A stretch of 17,620 bases of DNA from Chthoniobacter flavus (lineage in GTDB: Bacteria > Verrucomicrobiota > Verrucomicrobiia > Chthoniobacterales > Terrimicrobiaceae). The notes under the pieces are model-generated. The model did not search any database and was not told the origin of the DNA. It was given only the letters and a program-made list of their open reading frames with translations. Below, piece after piece: positions 1 through 7,421 of this stretch; the stretch's first letter is position 1; the number at the start of each line of letters is the position of its first letter. Made by a program: the position numbers and the translations under genes. Location of the stretch: contig CAMBAQ010000018.1 of assembly GCA_945863785.1 (NCBI GenBank), forward strand, positions 1 to 17,620. Reading direction: 5' to 3'.

Positions 1-1
1 C

Positions 2-550
2 ATCGGTGCCTTCGCCGTTACCGCAGGCAAGGAAGTTCACGATTTGGCCGACCATTACGAGAAGCAACACGACGACTACCTCTCGATCATGACAAAGGCC
101 ATCGGCGACCGTTTTGCGGAGGCCTACGCCGAATGCCTCCATAAAAAAGCCCGCGATATCTGGGGCTTTGGAAAAACCGAAAACCTCACGCCTGAGGAAG
201 TTATTCGTGAGAAATACCGTGGCATCCGTCCAGCCGCAGGCTATCCATCACAGCCCGACCACACTGAGAAATGGACGCTCTGGCGCATTTTGGACGCAGA
301 GCGCCGCACTGGAATCACTCTCACGGAGAGTCTAGCCATGCTTCCAGCGAGCAGCGTAAGCGGACTCTACTTTGCGCATCCTCAGTCCAAATACTTTGCT
401 GTGGGAAAAATCGAGCGTGACCAAATGGATAGCTATTCCGCGCGCAAGGGTCAGGATATGCCAACGAGCGAAAAGTGGCTTCAATCCTACCTCAACTACG
501 ACCCCGATAGCGTCCTGACCCGACCTTGCCTCCCCGGCGCGGTTTCTTAA
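2..550 (+). CDS. metH: Cobalamin-dependent methionine synthase, C-terminal part (5' end outside window)
   Basis: This is the last 182 residues of the vitamin B12-dependent methionine synthase, which transfers a methyl group from methyltetrahydrofolate to homocysteine. The frame is open to the left edge, so the start lies upstream. The fragment is the reactivation domain, which binds S-adenosylmethionine and re-methylates oxidised cob(II)alamin. Visible family motifs are GIRPAAGYPSQPDHTEK (E. coli MetH has RPAPGYPACPEHTEK) and TESLAMLPASSVSGLYFAHP, followed by SKYFAVGKIERDQ and the terminal WLQSYLNYD block. The ATG-like start at base 44 (TTG) is internal and not real, because the preceding codons already read as MetH (GAFAVTAGKEVHDLADHYE). 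The stop is 15 bases before the pyrophosphatase start, so the two genes may be co-transcribed. Confidence 0.95.
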   Translation: MGAFAVTAGKEVHDLADHYEKQHDDYLSIMTKAIGDRFAEAYAECLHKKARDIWGFGKTENLTPEEVIREKYRGIRPAAGYPSQPDHTEKWTLWRILDAERRTGITLTESLAMLPASSVSGLYFAHPQSKYFAVGKIERDQMDSYSARKGQDMPTSEKWLQSYLNYDPDSVLTRPCLPGAVS

Positions 551-565
551 TTAAACATCACTTCA

Positions 566-2212
566 ATGAAAACAATCGTCATGGGGCATCGGAACCCCGA
601 TATGGACTCCATCTGTGCAGCCATCGGGTATGCCGAATTCAAGCGCGCGAGCGGAATGGAAAATGTGGTTGCAGCGCGATGCGGCAATACCAATGGCCGC
701 ATTGATTTTGCGTTGCACAAATTCGGGCTCGAGGCGCCGGTTTTTATTGCAGATGTCTACCCTCGGGTGGAAGACGTGATGGAGCGCAATGTGGTGAGCA
801 TTCACCACGCCGCTCCAGTCTATCAGGCGATGACGCGATTCGGTGAGGACAAATTCCGTGCTCTGCCGGTCGTCAATGACAACCGCGCCTGCGTGGGCAT
901 CCTTTCGGCATTTAAGCTCGGCAAATACCTTTTCCCGCCTCTCGAGAACCTTTCCTCCAGTCGCGTTGTGGACGCTTCGATCGCTCACATCCGCGATGCC
1001 ATTCGCGGCATGTTGCTCAGTGGCAAGGAGGATACCGCTGTGCGTTCGCGGACACTGGTTGTGGCCGCCATGTTGACAGAGTCCTTCAAAAAGAGACTCG
1101 AGCAATTGGATATTCCTTCGACTGTGCTGATCGTGGGCGACCGCTGGAACATCATTGAGATGTCAATCAAGGCAGGGGTTCCATCCATCGTCATCACAAA
1201 CAATTTTCCCCCTCCGGACAGGGTTCTGGCGATGGCTCAAGAGAATGGAACGACGCTCATCTCATCGCCTCATGATACGGCAACCACCGTTCTTCTCGCA
1301 CGGGCGGCCGTCACAGCCGGACAGATGCTCACGCCGGAGTTTATGTGTCTGAATGCGGAGTTGACCCTCCGACAAGCCCAAGTCGATGTGGCGATGGTCT
1401 CCCAGTTTGCTTTCCCTGTTCTGGGACCCGACGACAGACTCATTGGCGTTTTTTCCAAGAGTGACTTGCTCAAACCTTCGCCTCGCCAGCTCATTCTGGT
1501 CGATCACAATGAGCTCACGCAGGCCGTTGCTGGCGCTGCGGATATCCCGATCATCGAGATTTTAGATCACCACCGCATCGGAGTTGCTCCGACCCAGCAG
1601 CCGATCCTTTTCATGAATCGGCCGGTGGGTTCAACCAGCACTATCGTTGCCGATTGCTTTCGGCAGGCACGCATCCCCATTCCCAAAAGTGTGGCTGGGT
1701 TACTCATGTGTGGAATCATTTCCGACACCCTCAACCTCACATCGCCCACGACAACGAAGGTCGATAAGCTGATATTGGATGAACTCGCCGCCATCTGCGA
1801 CATCCAACCCGGCGACCTTGCCAATGAGATTTTCTCGGTAGGGTCACCGCTTCAGACGCTCACAAGCAAAGACGTCATCACGGCAGACTGCAAAGAATAC
1901 GAAGATCGGGGTCACCTCTTCAGCGTGTCCCAAATCGAGGAGATCAGCTTCTCGCAGATCGAAAATCACCGTGCCCCCCTCATTGAGGAACTCGAAAAAT
2001 ATAGGGCCTCGCACAATTACCTTTTTTCGACGCTCCTCATCACCGACGTCAACACTCAGAACTCCATTCTCCTCGTCCGCGGATCCGAGAGCTTCACGCG
2101 CCTCATTGATTTTCCGGAGGACGGGCGCCATGTCTGGCAACTCGACGGTATCGTTTCCCGCAAGAAACAACTCCTTCCCTACCTGACGGATCTTGTCGCT
2201 CGCATGACATAG
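566..2212 (+). CDS. ppaC: Manganese-dependent (family II) inorganic pyrophosphatase with CBS and DRTGG domains
   Basis: A cytoplasmic enzyme that hydrolyses pyrophosphate to two phosphates, pulling biosynthetic reactions forward. The DHH-type catalytic core is split by a regulatory insert. The N-terminal metal site is GHRNPDMDS (H8, D12, D14). A first CBS motif lies at about residues 68-115, a DRTGG-like segment at about 185-245 and a second CBS motif at about 250-305. The core then resumes with VDHNE (D313), DHHR (334-337) and GIISDT (D387). The C-terminal DHHA2 domain ends with the substrate-binding SRKKQ motif (531-535). At 548 residues it has the length expected for CBS-PPases, well above the roughly 310 of the simple form. 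In the family, CBS domains bind adenine nucleotides (AMP/ADP inhibit, ATP or Ap4A activate), so energy-state control is likely here. No clear ribosome binding site precedes the ATG. Confidence 0.95.
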   Translation: MKTIVMGHRNPDMDSICAAIGYAEFKRASGMENVVAARCGNTNGRIDFALHKFGLEAPVFIADVYPRVEDVMERNVVSIHHAAPVYQAMTRFGEDKFRALPVVNDNRACVGILSAFKLGKYLFPPLENLSSSRVVDASIAHIRDAIRGMLLSGKEDTAVRSRTLVVAAMLTESFKKRLEQLDIPSTVLIVGDRWNIIEMSIKAGVPSIVITNNFPPPDRVLAMAQENGTTLISSPHDTATTVLLARAAVTAGQMLTPEFMCLNAELTLRQAQVDVAMVSQFAFPVLGPDDRLIGVFSKSDLLKPSPRQLILVDHNELTQAVAGAADIPIIEILDHHRIGVAPTQQPILFMNRPVGSTSTIVADCFRQARIPIPKSVAGLLMCGIISDTLNLTSPTTTKVDKLILDELAAICDIQPGDLANEIFSVGSPLQTLTSKDVITADCKEYEDRGHLFSVSQIEEISFSQIENHRAPLIEELEKYRASHNYLFSTLLITDVNTQNSILLVRGSESFTRLIDFPEDGRHVWQLDGIVSRKKQLLPYLTDLVARMT

Positions 2213-2328
2213 TGCAGGGCATGCGTTTAAGGTGATGCCTTTAGCTCATCTTGCATGGAGGTGTAGTCAATTGTCTCGTTTTATACGTGCCGTTTTCGCT
2301 AGAAAACTTTTTGATAAAAGGCGGTTAT

Positions 2329-2353
2329 ACCAAAAGCCGCTTGCTTTTGGATT
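2329..2353 (+). repeat. Dispersed palindromic repeat, copy 1 (divergent)
   Basis: A 25-base element related to the copies at 13913-13937 and 15692-15716, matching copy 2 at 19 of 25 positions by eye. This copy holds a perfect 8-bp stem, CCAAAAGC (2330-2337) and GCTTTTGG (2343-2350), with a 5-base loop. The differences from the other copies mostly preserve or improve pairing. Confidence 0.5.
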
Positions 2354-2450
2354 TTAGTAGAGGGGCACAGCGCGTCTCGCCTGTGTGCTGCGGTCTGCTC
2401 CTTTGGTTCCGATGGGTAAGGGTGGCGAGAAAGTAGACCAGTCTCCACAC

Positions 2451-2463
2451 GGCCGAGACGGCC
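2451..2463. other. Short perfect GC hairpin
   Basis: GGCCG and CGGCC flank an AGA loop. No T-run follows on either strand, so it is not a typical intrinsic terminator. It may be part of a structured transcript covering the intergenic gap. Confidence 0.35.
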
Positions 2464-2626
2464 ATGCCCCCTTCTTTTGCGCTGCAAAGTCTAATTTCAA
2501 AGGGACAATGGTATTAGGCGCCTAAAGAGGCGCGGTAGTCAGTCAAAAATTCAAAAACGATTGTCAAAATGAAAAAAGGTTGAATTTTTTTAAAGGTCGA
2601 CAACTTAATAGCCCTAGCTGCACAAG

Positions 2627-2655
2627 AACACACCCGCTTGCGGGTGGTGTTTTTT
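2627..2655 (+). terminator. Rho-independent terminator between convergent genes
   Basis: The stem CACCCG (2631-2636) and CGGGTG (2641-2646) encloses a CTTG tetraloop. It can extend with flanking AACA and GGTGTT through a one-base bulge, and a run of six T follows on the + strand (2650-2655). The orientation fits + strand transcripts entering from the pyrophosphatase side. On the opposite strand the hairpin is followed only by a weaker T-rich stretch, so it may also terminate the helicase transcript less efficiently. Confidence 0.75.
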
Positions 2656-2665
2656 ATGAACCAAC

Positions 2666-4669
2666 TCAATCCTGAGCGAGCATAGCGCGGAGGGAGGCGA
2701 AGGAAGTCACGATATCTTCCTCGGCTACCGGGCGACTCATGATGTCCTCATACGATTCCACAAGAACGCCCTCGCCTTCGGCTTCTTTGAGGAAAGGGCT
2801 TGGACGACAGGACATGGCGGAACCAAATTTGTTGCGGTTGCGACAATGCGTGATCGTGAGTGATTTCATGGCGCGGGTGATCCCGACATAAAAGAGGCGG
2901 CGTTCCTCATCGACCGTGCCTTCGCTTTTCGAGCGCTCGTGGGGAAGGATGCCATCCTCCGCACCAACCAGAAAAACGTGGGGGAACTCCAACCCCTTCG
3001 CGGCGTGCATGGTGATCAGAGTCAGTCCCTTTGCATCTTCCTTTTTGTCCTCCTCGCGCTCGCGGTTGAGGGAAAGTTCGTCGAGAAAATCACGGATGTC
3101 TCCGCGTTTGCGATTCTGGTGATCTGCGAGGGCATTCAGGATTTCTTTCACTCCACTTTCGCGATTGAGTGCTTCTTCGGGCGTTTTGCAGGAGCGCTTG
3201 AGGTCGTCCATATACCCGGAATCGTTGATGAATCGAGACACGATGCCGCAGACGTCGGCTCCAGGAGTGAGGAGGTGGATGCGCGTTGAAGCGAGTTCGT
3301 CTCCGAATTCGCGGATCGAGGCCGCTGTCTTGCGCGAGATCTCGACGGCAAAATCGGGCGAGGTGAGAGTTTCGAAAAGGCTCTTGTTCGCGACCGCGCT
3401 TTGGTCGAGCGCGAGCTGGACAGTCGTCGCACCGATGCCGCGCGGCGGAGTGTTGATGATGCGGAGGAGGGAGATGTCATCATCGGGATTCACGAGGCAA
3501 GTCATCGTTGCCAAGACGTCTTTGATTTCCCGACGATCGAAAAAACTTTTGCCGCCGACGAGACGATAGGGAATGCGCATGCGGCGGAGATTTTCCTCCA
3601 GCAGGCGGGACTGCGCATTCATGCGATAGATGATGGCAAAGTGTTCCCATGGGATCTGATTCGTGGCGCGGAGGGCGCCGACTTCGTTGATGACGAATTC
3701 CGCCTCGGTTTTGTCATCCGGTACGGAGACGACATGGACCGGCTCGCCGCCTTCCTGCGAGCTCCAGAGGTTTTTTCCCCGGCGGCGGGGGTTGTTTTTG
3801 ATGAGGCGATTCGCGGTCGAGAGGATCGCATTCGTGCTGCGGTAATTTTGCTCAAGACGAATGACCTCGGGATCGGGAAAGTGTTTTTCGAACTCCAGGA
3901 TGTTCGACACCTCGGCCCCGCGCCATCCGTAGATGCTCTGGTCGTCATCGCCCACCACGCAAATATTCGGCGGCGATCCGGAAGCCAAAAGGCTCACGAG
4001 ATCGAGTTGGAGGCGGTTGGTGTCTTGGAACTCATCGACGAGCATCTGGGAGTAGCGGGAGCGCCACTTGTCACGGACATCGGGGTGTTCATTGAGAAGC
4101 TGAACGGCCTTCACGAGGAGGTCGTCAAAATCCATCGCGTTCAGGGATAAAAGATCGCGGTTGTAGCGCGCATACACCGCCCCGATCACGGTTTCATCGT
4201 CTTGTGGGGCCGACCAACCGTTGTTTTTTGCCTTGCTGATGAGGTTTTTTGCGAGTCCGGGATCGAGTTTTTCATCCTTGGCCGTCACGCGGTTGATGAC
4301 TTTTTTGATCAGCCCGAGTTGGTCGCCTTCATCGAAGATCGTGAAGTTGTTTTTGTAGCCGATCTTGTCTGCGTCGGCGCGAAGGATCCGAACGCAAAGG
4401 GCGTGAAACGTGCAGGCCGTGAGTTCGGAAGCCTTTTCGTCAATCATCCCCTTGATGCGCTCCTTCATTTCGCGAGCGGCCTTGTTCGTGAAGGTCACGG
4501 CGAGAATTTTTGCAGGATCGACGCCTGTGGATACCAGCCAAGTGATGCGGGCCACGATGGTTCGCGTCTTGCCCGTGCCAGCCCCAGCGAGGATCAAGAG
4601 CGGGCCAGACTCGTGGGTGGCGGCGCGTTGCTGCTCGGGATTGAGATCGTAAAGTCGGAATCGGCTCAT
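2666..4669 (-). CDS. UvrD/Rep/PcrA-type superfamily 1 DNA helicase
   Basis: An ATP-driven 3'-5' DNA helicase of the UvrD/Rep/PcrA group, which acts in nucleotide-excision and mismatch repair or replication restart. From the ATG at 4669 it is 667 residues, closer to Rep than to the longer UvrD. SF1A motifs appear in order: Walker A GAGTGKT (29-35, K34), VDEFQDTN (Walker B), GDDDQSIYGWRGAE (motif III), QNYRS (motif IV), TMHAAKGLEF (motif V) and RRLFYVGITRA (motif VI). I chose the ATG at 4669 because the protein then begins just before the Q-motif (LNPEQQRAA). The 57 codons before it are the purN sequence read in another frame. This ATG overlaps the purN stop as ATGA, so translation is probably coupled. 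The motifs do not tell me which of uvrD, pcrA or rep is the right name. Confidence 0.93.
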   Translation of the reverse strand: MSRFRLYDLNPEQQRAATHESGPLLILAGAGTGKTRTIVARITWLVSTGVDPAKILAVTFTNKAAREMKERIKGMIDEKASELTACTFHALCVRILRADADKIGYKNNFTIFDEGDQLGLIKKVINRVTAKDEKLDPGLAKNLISKAKNNGWSAPQDDETVIGAVYARYNRDLLSLNAMDFDDLLVKAVQLLNEHPDVRDKWRSRYSQMLVDEFQDTNRLQLDLVSLLASGSPPNICVVGDDDQSIYGWRGAEVSNILEFEKHFPDPEVIRLEQNYRSTNAILSTANRLIKNNPRRRGKNLWSSQEGGEPVHVVSVPDDKTEAEFVINEVGALRATNQIPWEHFAIIYRMNAQSRLLEENLRRMRIPYRLVGGKSFFDRREIKDVLATMTCLVNPDDDISLLRIINTPPRGIGATTVQLALDQSAVANKSLFETLTSPDFAVEISRKTAASIREFGDELASTRIHLLTPGADVCGIVSRFINDSGYMDDLKRSCKTPEEALNRESGVKEILNALADHQNRKRGDIRDFLDELSLNREREEDKKEDAKGLTLITMHAAKGLEFPHVFLVGAEDGILPHERSKSEGTVDEERRLFYVGITRAMKSLTITHCRNRNKFGSAMSCRPSPFLKEAEGEGVLVESYEDIMSRPVAEEDIVTSFASLRAMLAQD

Positions 4670-5253
4670 GGCAGCTCCCTGTCGGCGAAGCGGGCGAGAA
4701 CGCGCGGGTAAAGTTCGTGCTCCGCAACTTGAATGCGGGCATGCAATGAAGCGGGGGTATCTCCAGCCAAGACTGGCACCTCGCTCTGAGCCAGGATTTC
4801 GCCGGTATCCATCCCGCCATCGACAAAGTGAACCGTGCAACCTGCTGTCGGAACTCCCGCCTCCAGTGCTTGTTTCCAGGCTTCCAATCCCGGAAACGCA
4901 GGCAGCAGCGAGGGGTGGATATTGATAATGCGGCGGGGAAACGTCTCCAAAAGCGGAGATTTCAGTAGCCGCATGTATCCCGCCAGCACGACCAACTCGA
5001 CGCCCGCGTCCTTCAGTTGCTGCGCCAGCGCAGTTTCAACATCCGTCGAGAGGCGGGTGCGGAACTTCGGTTCTGCGATGACCTGCGTCCGAATACCGGC
5101 GCTTGCCGCCAAGTCGAGGATGCCCGCTCCGGAAACATCCGTCGCCACCAAGACCGGACGCACATTCAGTCGACCTGCTTGGAATGCCGTCAGGATGGCT
5201 TGGAAATTGGACCCCTTACCGGATCCCAGAATGGCTATTGGAAGTGGAGACAT
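4666..5253 (-). CDS. purN: Phosphoribosylglycinamide formyltransferase (GART)
   Basis: Catalyses the third step of de novo purine synthesis, transferring a formyl group from 10-formyltetrahydrofolate to GAR. The 195-residue protein has the usual single-domain length. It shows the N-terminal phosphate-binding loop ILGSGKGSNFQAI, the segment GYMRLLKSPLLETFP, the catalytic NIHPSLLPAFPG block (Asn and His) and the GCTVHFVDGGMDTGEILAQ motif carrying the catalytic Asp. The family-typical LHARIQVAEHELYP segment follows. The stop codon overlaps the helicase start (ATGA, 4666-4669). Upstream, 107 bases separate it from the antitoxin-like gene on the same strand. No strong ribosome binding site is seen. 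Confidence 0.95.
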   Translation of the reverse strand: MSPLPIAILGSGKGSNFQAILTAFQAGRLNVRPVLVATDVSGAGILDLAASAGIRTQVIAEPKFRTRLSTDVETALAQQLKDAGVELVVLAGYMRLLKSPLLETFPRRIINIHPSLLPAFPGLEAWKQALEAGVPTAGCTVHFVDGGMDTGEILAQSEVPVLAGDTPASLHARIQVAEHELYPRVLARFADRELP

Positions 5254-5360
5254 CGCGAAGTATCATGCACGTCAAAAGCGTGGCAGGGGAGTTTTAAGTT
5301 TCAAGAAAGGGACCCGCCCTTATCTTCTGTTTTGAAGAATTCTCCGAGTCAGGATCTCTC

Positions 5361-5585
5361 TCATGAGCGAAGCGCATTCAATTCTCGTTTGAACTGATCA
5401 ACGGTGAGTGCCGAGGCAGGGTTCTGAAGAAAATGAGCCCACCGCCCATCGAGAATATCCTTTTCCTCTTGAGTTGCTTCTATTTCATCAAGATCAGAGG
5501 ACACCGACTTCAAAAGGTCATCAACTAGCTCCAGCTTTTCACGAGCGGAGAGCGTTTGAAATTGGGGCAACTCTTTGATAATCAT
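5361..5585 (-). CDS. Addiction-module antitoxin-like protein (PF09720-type), no partner toxin visible
   Basis: A 74-residue acidic helical protein resembling the putative addiction module component family (TIGR02574/PF09720). Recognisable features are the LSAREKLELVDDLLKSV helix, a central QEEKDILDGRWAHFLQNP segment and a closing VDQFKREL, in the family order. Members are usually antitoxins encoded just before a RelE/ParE-type toxin. Here the next gene on the strand is purN, 107 bases away, and I see no toxin gene or recognisable remnant between them or on the other side. It may be an orphan antitoxin, a relic of a lost pair or a domesticated regulator. The start is the only ATG giving the full family length. 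Confidence 0.75.
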   Translation of the reverse strand: MIIKELPQFQTLSAREKLELVDDLLKSVSSDLDEIEATQEEKDILDGRWAHFLQNPASALTVDQFKRELNALRS

Positions 5586-5811
5586 ACAGAAAAACTACCA
5601 CACATAGGCTCGCAGCTAAGAGAATGTTTTGGAGGGGATCTTTTAGGATCAGCGCTTGTTTCGCCTTAAATCATGCAAATATGTGGGGCTCTTTTCTGAA
5701 ACTTTCGGCCTGCTTTTTTCGTCTTTGCTTAAATCGCAAGCACCTTCCACTAAAACTGGGCCACTTTTAAGTTCCAAGTTCTGTCGCATTCGTGGATCGT
5801 TGGTTTTTTCG

Positions 5812-6687
5812 ATGAACATCCCATCTCGCATTGCATCTCTGCATAAGAAAGTGGATCTCGCGTTGGAGCGATGGCTGCCTAATCCCGATACGGCGACGAT
5901 CCACCGTGCGATGCATTATAGTCTTTTTGCTGGCGGGAAGCGGATGAGGCCGGTGCTATGTTTGGCGGCGGCGGAAGCTTGCAGCGGGCGTTGGCAGGAG
6001 GCTTTGCCTGCGGCTTGTGCGGTCGAGTGCATCCATACGTATTCGCTCATCCATGATGATTTGCCCTGCATGGATGATGATGATTTCCGGCGTGGGCGGC
6101 CAACCTCGCACAAAGTCTTTGGTGAGGGTGTGGCTGTGCTGGCGGGCGATGCGCTGTTGACGGTGGCCTTTGAAATCCTCGCTCGCACCAAGGAGACGGC
6201 CCGCTATCGTTCCCAAGCGTTTTTTCTGGATCTCGCGAAAGCGGCGGGCAGTGCCTACCTTATCGGGGGCCAAGTTGCCGATCTGGAAGCGGAGAATAAA
6301 AAAACAAGCCTGAGCGAGTTGATGAATATTCATCGGGGCAAAACCTCCGCGATGATTGCGGTGAGCCTCAGGCTAGGGGCAATGTCCGCCAATGCGAGCG
6401 CACGCGATCTCAAGGCGCTCACCGATTTTGGGGAAAACCTCGGCCTCGCCTTCCAGGTGATCGACGACATTCTCGATGTGACCCAGAGCAGCGAAAAGCT
6501 GGGGAAAAGCGCCGGAAAGGATGTGGCCTCGGGCAAGGCGACATTTCCGTCCGTGCTCGGAATGGAAAAATCCGCCCGCGAAGCAGCCAAGTTCACCGCA
6601 AACGCCCGCCAAGCTCTCAAGCCCCTTGGCGAGCGTGGGGCCTTCCTCGCTGGCTTGGCCGACCACCTTCTTAACCGTGAAAACTGA
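5812..6687 (+). CDS. ispA: (2E,6E)-farnesyl diphosphate synthase / short-chain polyprenyl synthetase
   Basis: Condenses isopentenyl diphosphate with allylic diphosphates, supplying farnesyl diphosphate for undecaprenyl carriers, quinones and possibly hopanoids or carotenoids. The 292-residue protein has GGKRMRP for diphosphate binding, the first aspartate-rich motif DDLPCMDDDD (82-91, bacterial form with the two-residue insert) followed by RRGRPTSH, and the second motif FQVIDDILD (213-221). The aromatic Tyr78 shortly before the first motif suits a C15 product, although geranylgeranyl diphosphate cannot be excluded. The ATG at 5812 matches the usual N-terminus. An upstream TTG at 5656 would add 52 residues of unlikely composition. 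The 226-base gap from the divergent antitoxin-like gene should hold its promoter, but I saw no convincing -35/-10 pair or Shine-Dalgarno sequence. Confidence 0.93.
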   Translation: MNIPSRIASLHKKVDLALERWLPNPDTATIHRAMHYSLFAGGKRMRPVLCLAAAEACSGRWQEALPAACAVECIHTYSLIHDDLPCMDDDDFRRGRPTSHKVFGEGVAVLAGDALLTVAFEILARTKETARYRSQAFFLDLAKAAGSAYLIGGQVADLEAENKKTSLSELMNIHRGKTSAMIAVSLRLGAMSANASARDLKALTDFGENLGLAFQVIDDILDVTQSSEKLGKSAGKDVASGKATFPSVLGMEKSAREAAKFTANARQALKPLGERGAFLAGLADHLLNREN

Positions 6688-7327
6688 CCGCAGCCCTTTG
6701 ATTTTTTTTGGCACCTTTTTTGGGGCGACGGCCTTTACGATTGGCGTTTGTTGGTTCGCGTGGGTGTTTTTACTGGTGCCGATGAGCAGCGCCGTGAAGA
6801 CCGGCAATCGGTTGAAGGAGGCTTTTCAGCCCGAGTTGGGCATAACGCCCCGCATTCTGGCCAACGCCGGCGCCATTTTTTCCCAGCACGCCGAGGGAGA
6901 TTCGCTTGTCGCTGCGGAGCGAACCATCGAGGTCGAGGTAACGCTGGACGGTCAACCGCCCGCGTGGAACACGATGAAATTGAAGGCGCAATTTCGCGTC
7001 CAAGCGGGAATATTCAACCGCGAGACATTTCAGATCAATGTCCGCAGGGGAGGAGAGCAGGCCGAGGTGGAGTTGCCTAAGGTCAAAATCGTTTTGCTCG
7101 AGTTAATCGGTTCCCCAGTTGTTGATCCTGCTACCATCTCGTGGGATTCTCTGCCCGAGCGCGCCAAGGAAAAAGGGCTTCTGGTTTTGCAACGCGCCGT
7201 GAAGAAGGGTGCTGTCGATAGCGGGCTTCTTCGCGAGGCGGGGGTGGCATTGGAGTCGCGGGTGGCGGCGATCGCTCAGAATGCGGGTTGCAAGGTGGTG
7301 TTTGTTTCGAAACTAGCGGATCCATAA
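6677..7327 (+). CDS. Membrane-anchored DUF4230-like protein
   Basis: A protein of about 216 residues with one N-terminal membrane segment (about 8-34, hydrophobic, ending FAWVFLLVP) and a soluble part on the far side. The segment from about 95 (MKLKAQFRVQAGIF) through VELPKVKIVLLEL resembles the DUF4230 family. There a repeating beta pattern is followed by a helical tail, seen here as ERAKEKGLLVLQRAVKKGAVDSGLLREAG. The function of that family is unknown to me. I place the start at the GTG at 6677, which overlaps the ispA stop by 11 bases and includes the whole membrane helix. An ATG at 6782 would remove the helix, and the longer frame from 6521 runs through ispA. Overlap with ispA suggests shared transcription. 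The family call is from pattern memory only. Confidence 0.7.
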   Translation: MKTDRSPLIFFGTFFGATAFTIGVCWFAWVFLLVPMSSAVKTGNRLKEAFQPELGITPRILANAGAIFSQHAEGDSLVAAERTIEVEVTLDGQPPAWNTMKLKAQFRVQAGIFNRETFQINVRRGGEQAEVELPKVKIVLLELIGSPVVDPATISWDSLPERAKEKGLLVLQRAVKKGAVDSGLLREAGVALESRVAAIAQNAGCKVVFVSKLADP

Positions 7328-7421
7328 CGTGTTGTTTATCAGTATTTGGAGTCAATTATTTGGCTCCGCTAGGCAAGAGTGACTTGCGCCAATAGGGAGT
7401 AGTGCGTAGTTTTGGGGCTTC
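7328..7421. other. Short intergenic gap with two small hairpins
   Basis: Contains GGAGTC/GGCTCC (7348-7353 with 7362-7367, one G-T pair) and GCAAG-AGTGA-CTTGC (7373-7387). Neither is followed by a T-run, so neither is a good intrinsic terminator. They could mark a transcript boundary before the M23 peptidase. Confidence 0.25.

Larger units (their letters stand above)
2213..2665. other. Non-coding intergenic region with multiple hairpins (possible small RNA)
   Basis: This 453-base gap separates the convergent pyrophosphatase and helicase genes. I see no convincing protein gene: the short open frames have unusual composition and no recognisable family. It contains a dispersed palindromic repeat (2329-2353), a perfect GGCCG-AGA-CGGCC hairpin (2451-2463), the 12-base palindrome TTAGGCGCCTAA (2514-2525), an A/T-rich stretch (about 2545-2595) and an intrinsic terminator ending at 2655. 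The terminator lies about 440 bases beyond the pyrophosphatase stop, an unusually long distance. That leaves room for either a long 3' untranslated region or a separate + strand RNA. I could not match the region to tmRNA, SRP RNA, RNase P RNA or 6S RNA by their conserved cores. Confidence 0.4.

Noticed and set aside
2251..2436. Short + strand frame of 61 codons in the intergenic gap
   Set aside because: It has no ribosome binding site and no recognisable family, and it runs through the repeat and hairpin structures.
2580..2610. TTGAAT and TTAATA as a promoter in the intergenic gap
   Set aside because: The 19-base spacing is poor, and a transcript from here would be only about 40 bases before the terminator.
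3401..4150. A 249-codon + strand open frame
   Set aside because: It lies entirely antisense to the helicase gene, which carries all SF1 motifs. The antisense translation has no recognisable domain.
4670..4840. A longer N-terminus of the helicase starting at 4840
   Set aside because: The extra 57 codons are purN sequence in another frame, and the Q-motif expected near the N-terminus appears only after the ATG at 4669.
5656..5811. A TTG-started extension of ispA
   Set aside because: The 52 extra residues lack family similarity, and the ATG at 5812 gives the usual length.
5586..5811. Possible promoter for ispA in the divergent gap
   Set aside because: No pair of -35 and -10 hexamers with correct spacing was convincing.
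6521..6676. A longer N-terminus for the DUF4230-like protein
   Set aside because: It overlaps the ispA coding sequence and is arginine- and proline-rich out-of-frame sequence. The GTG at 6677 gives a clean membrane-helix start.
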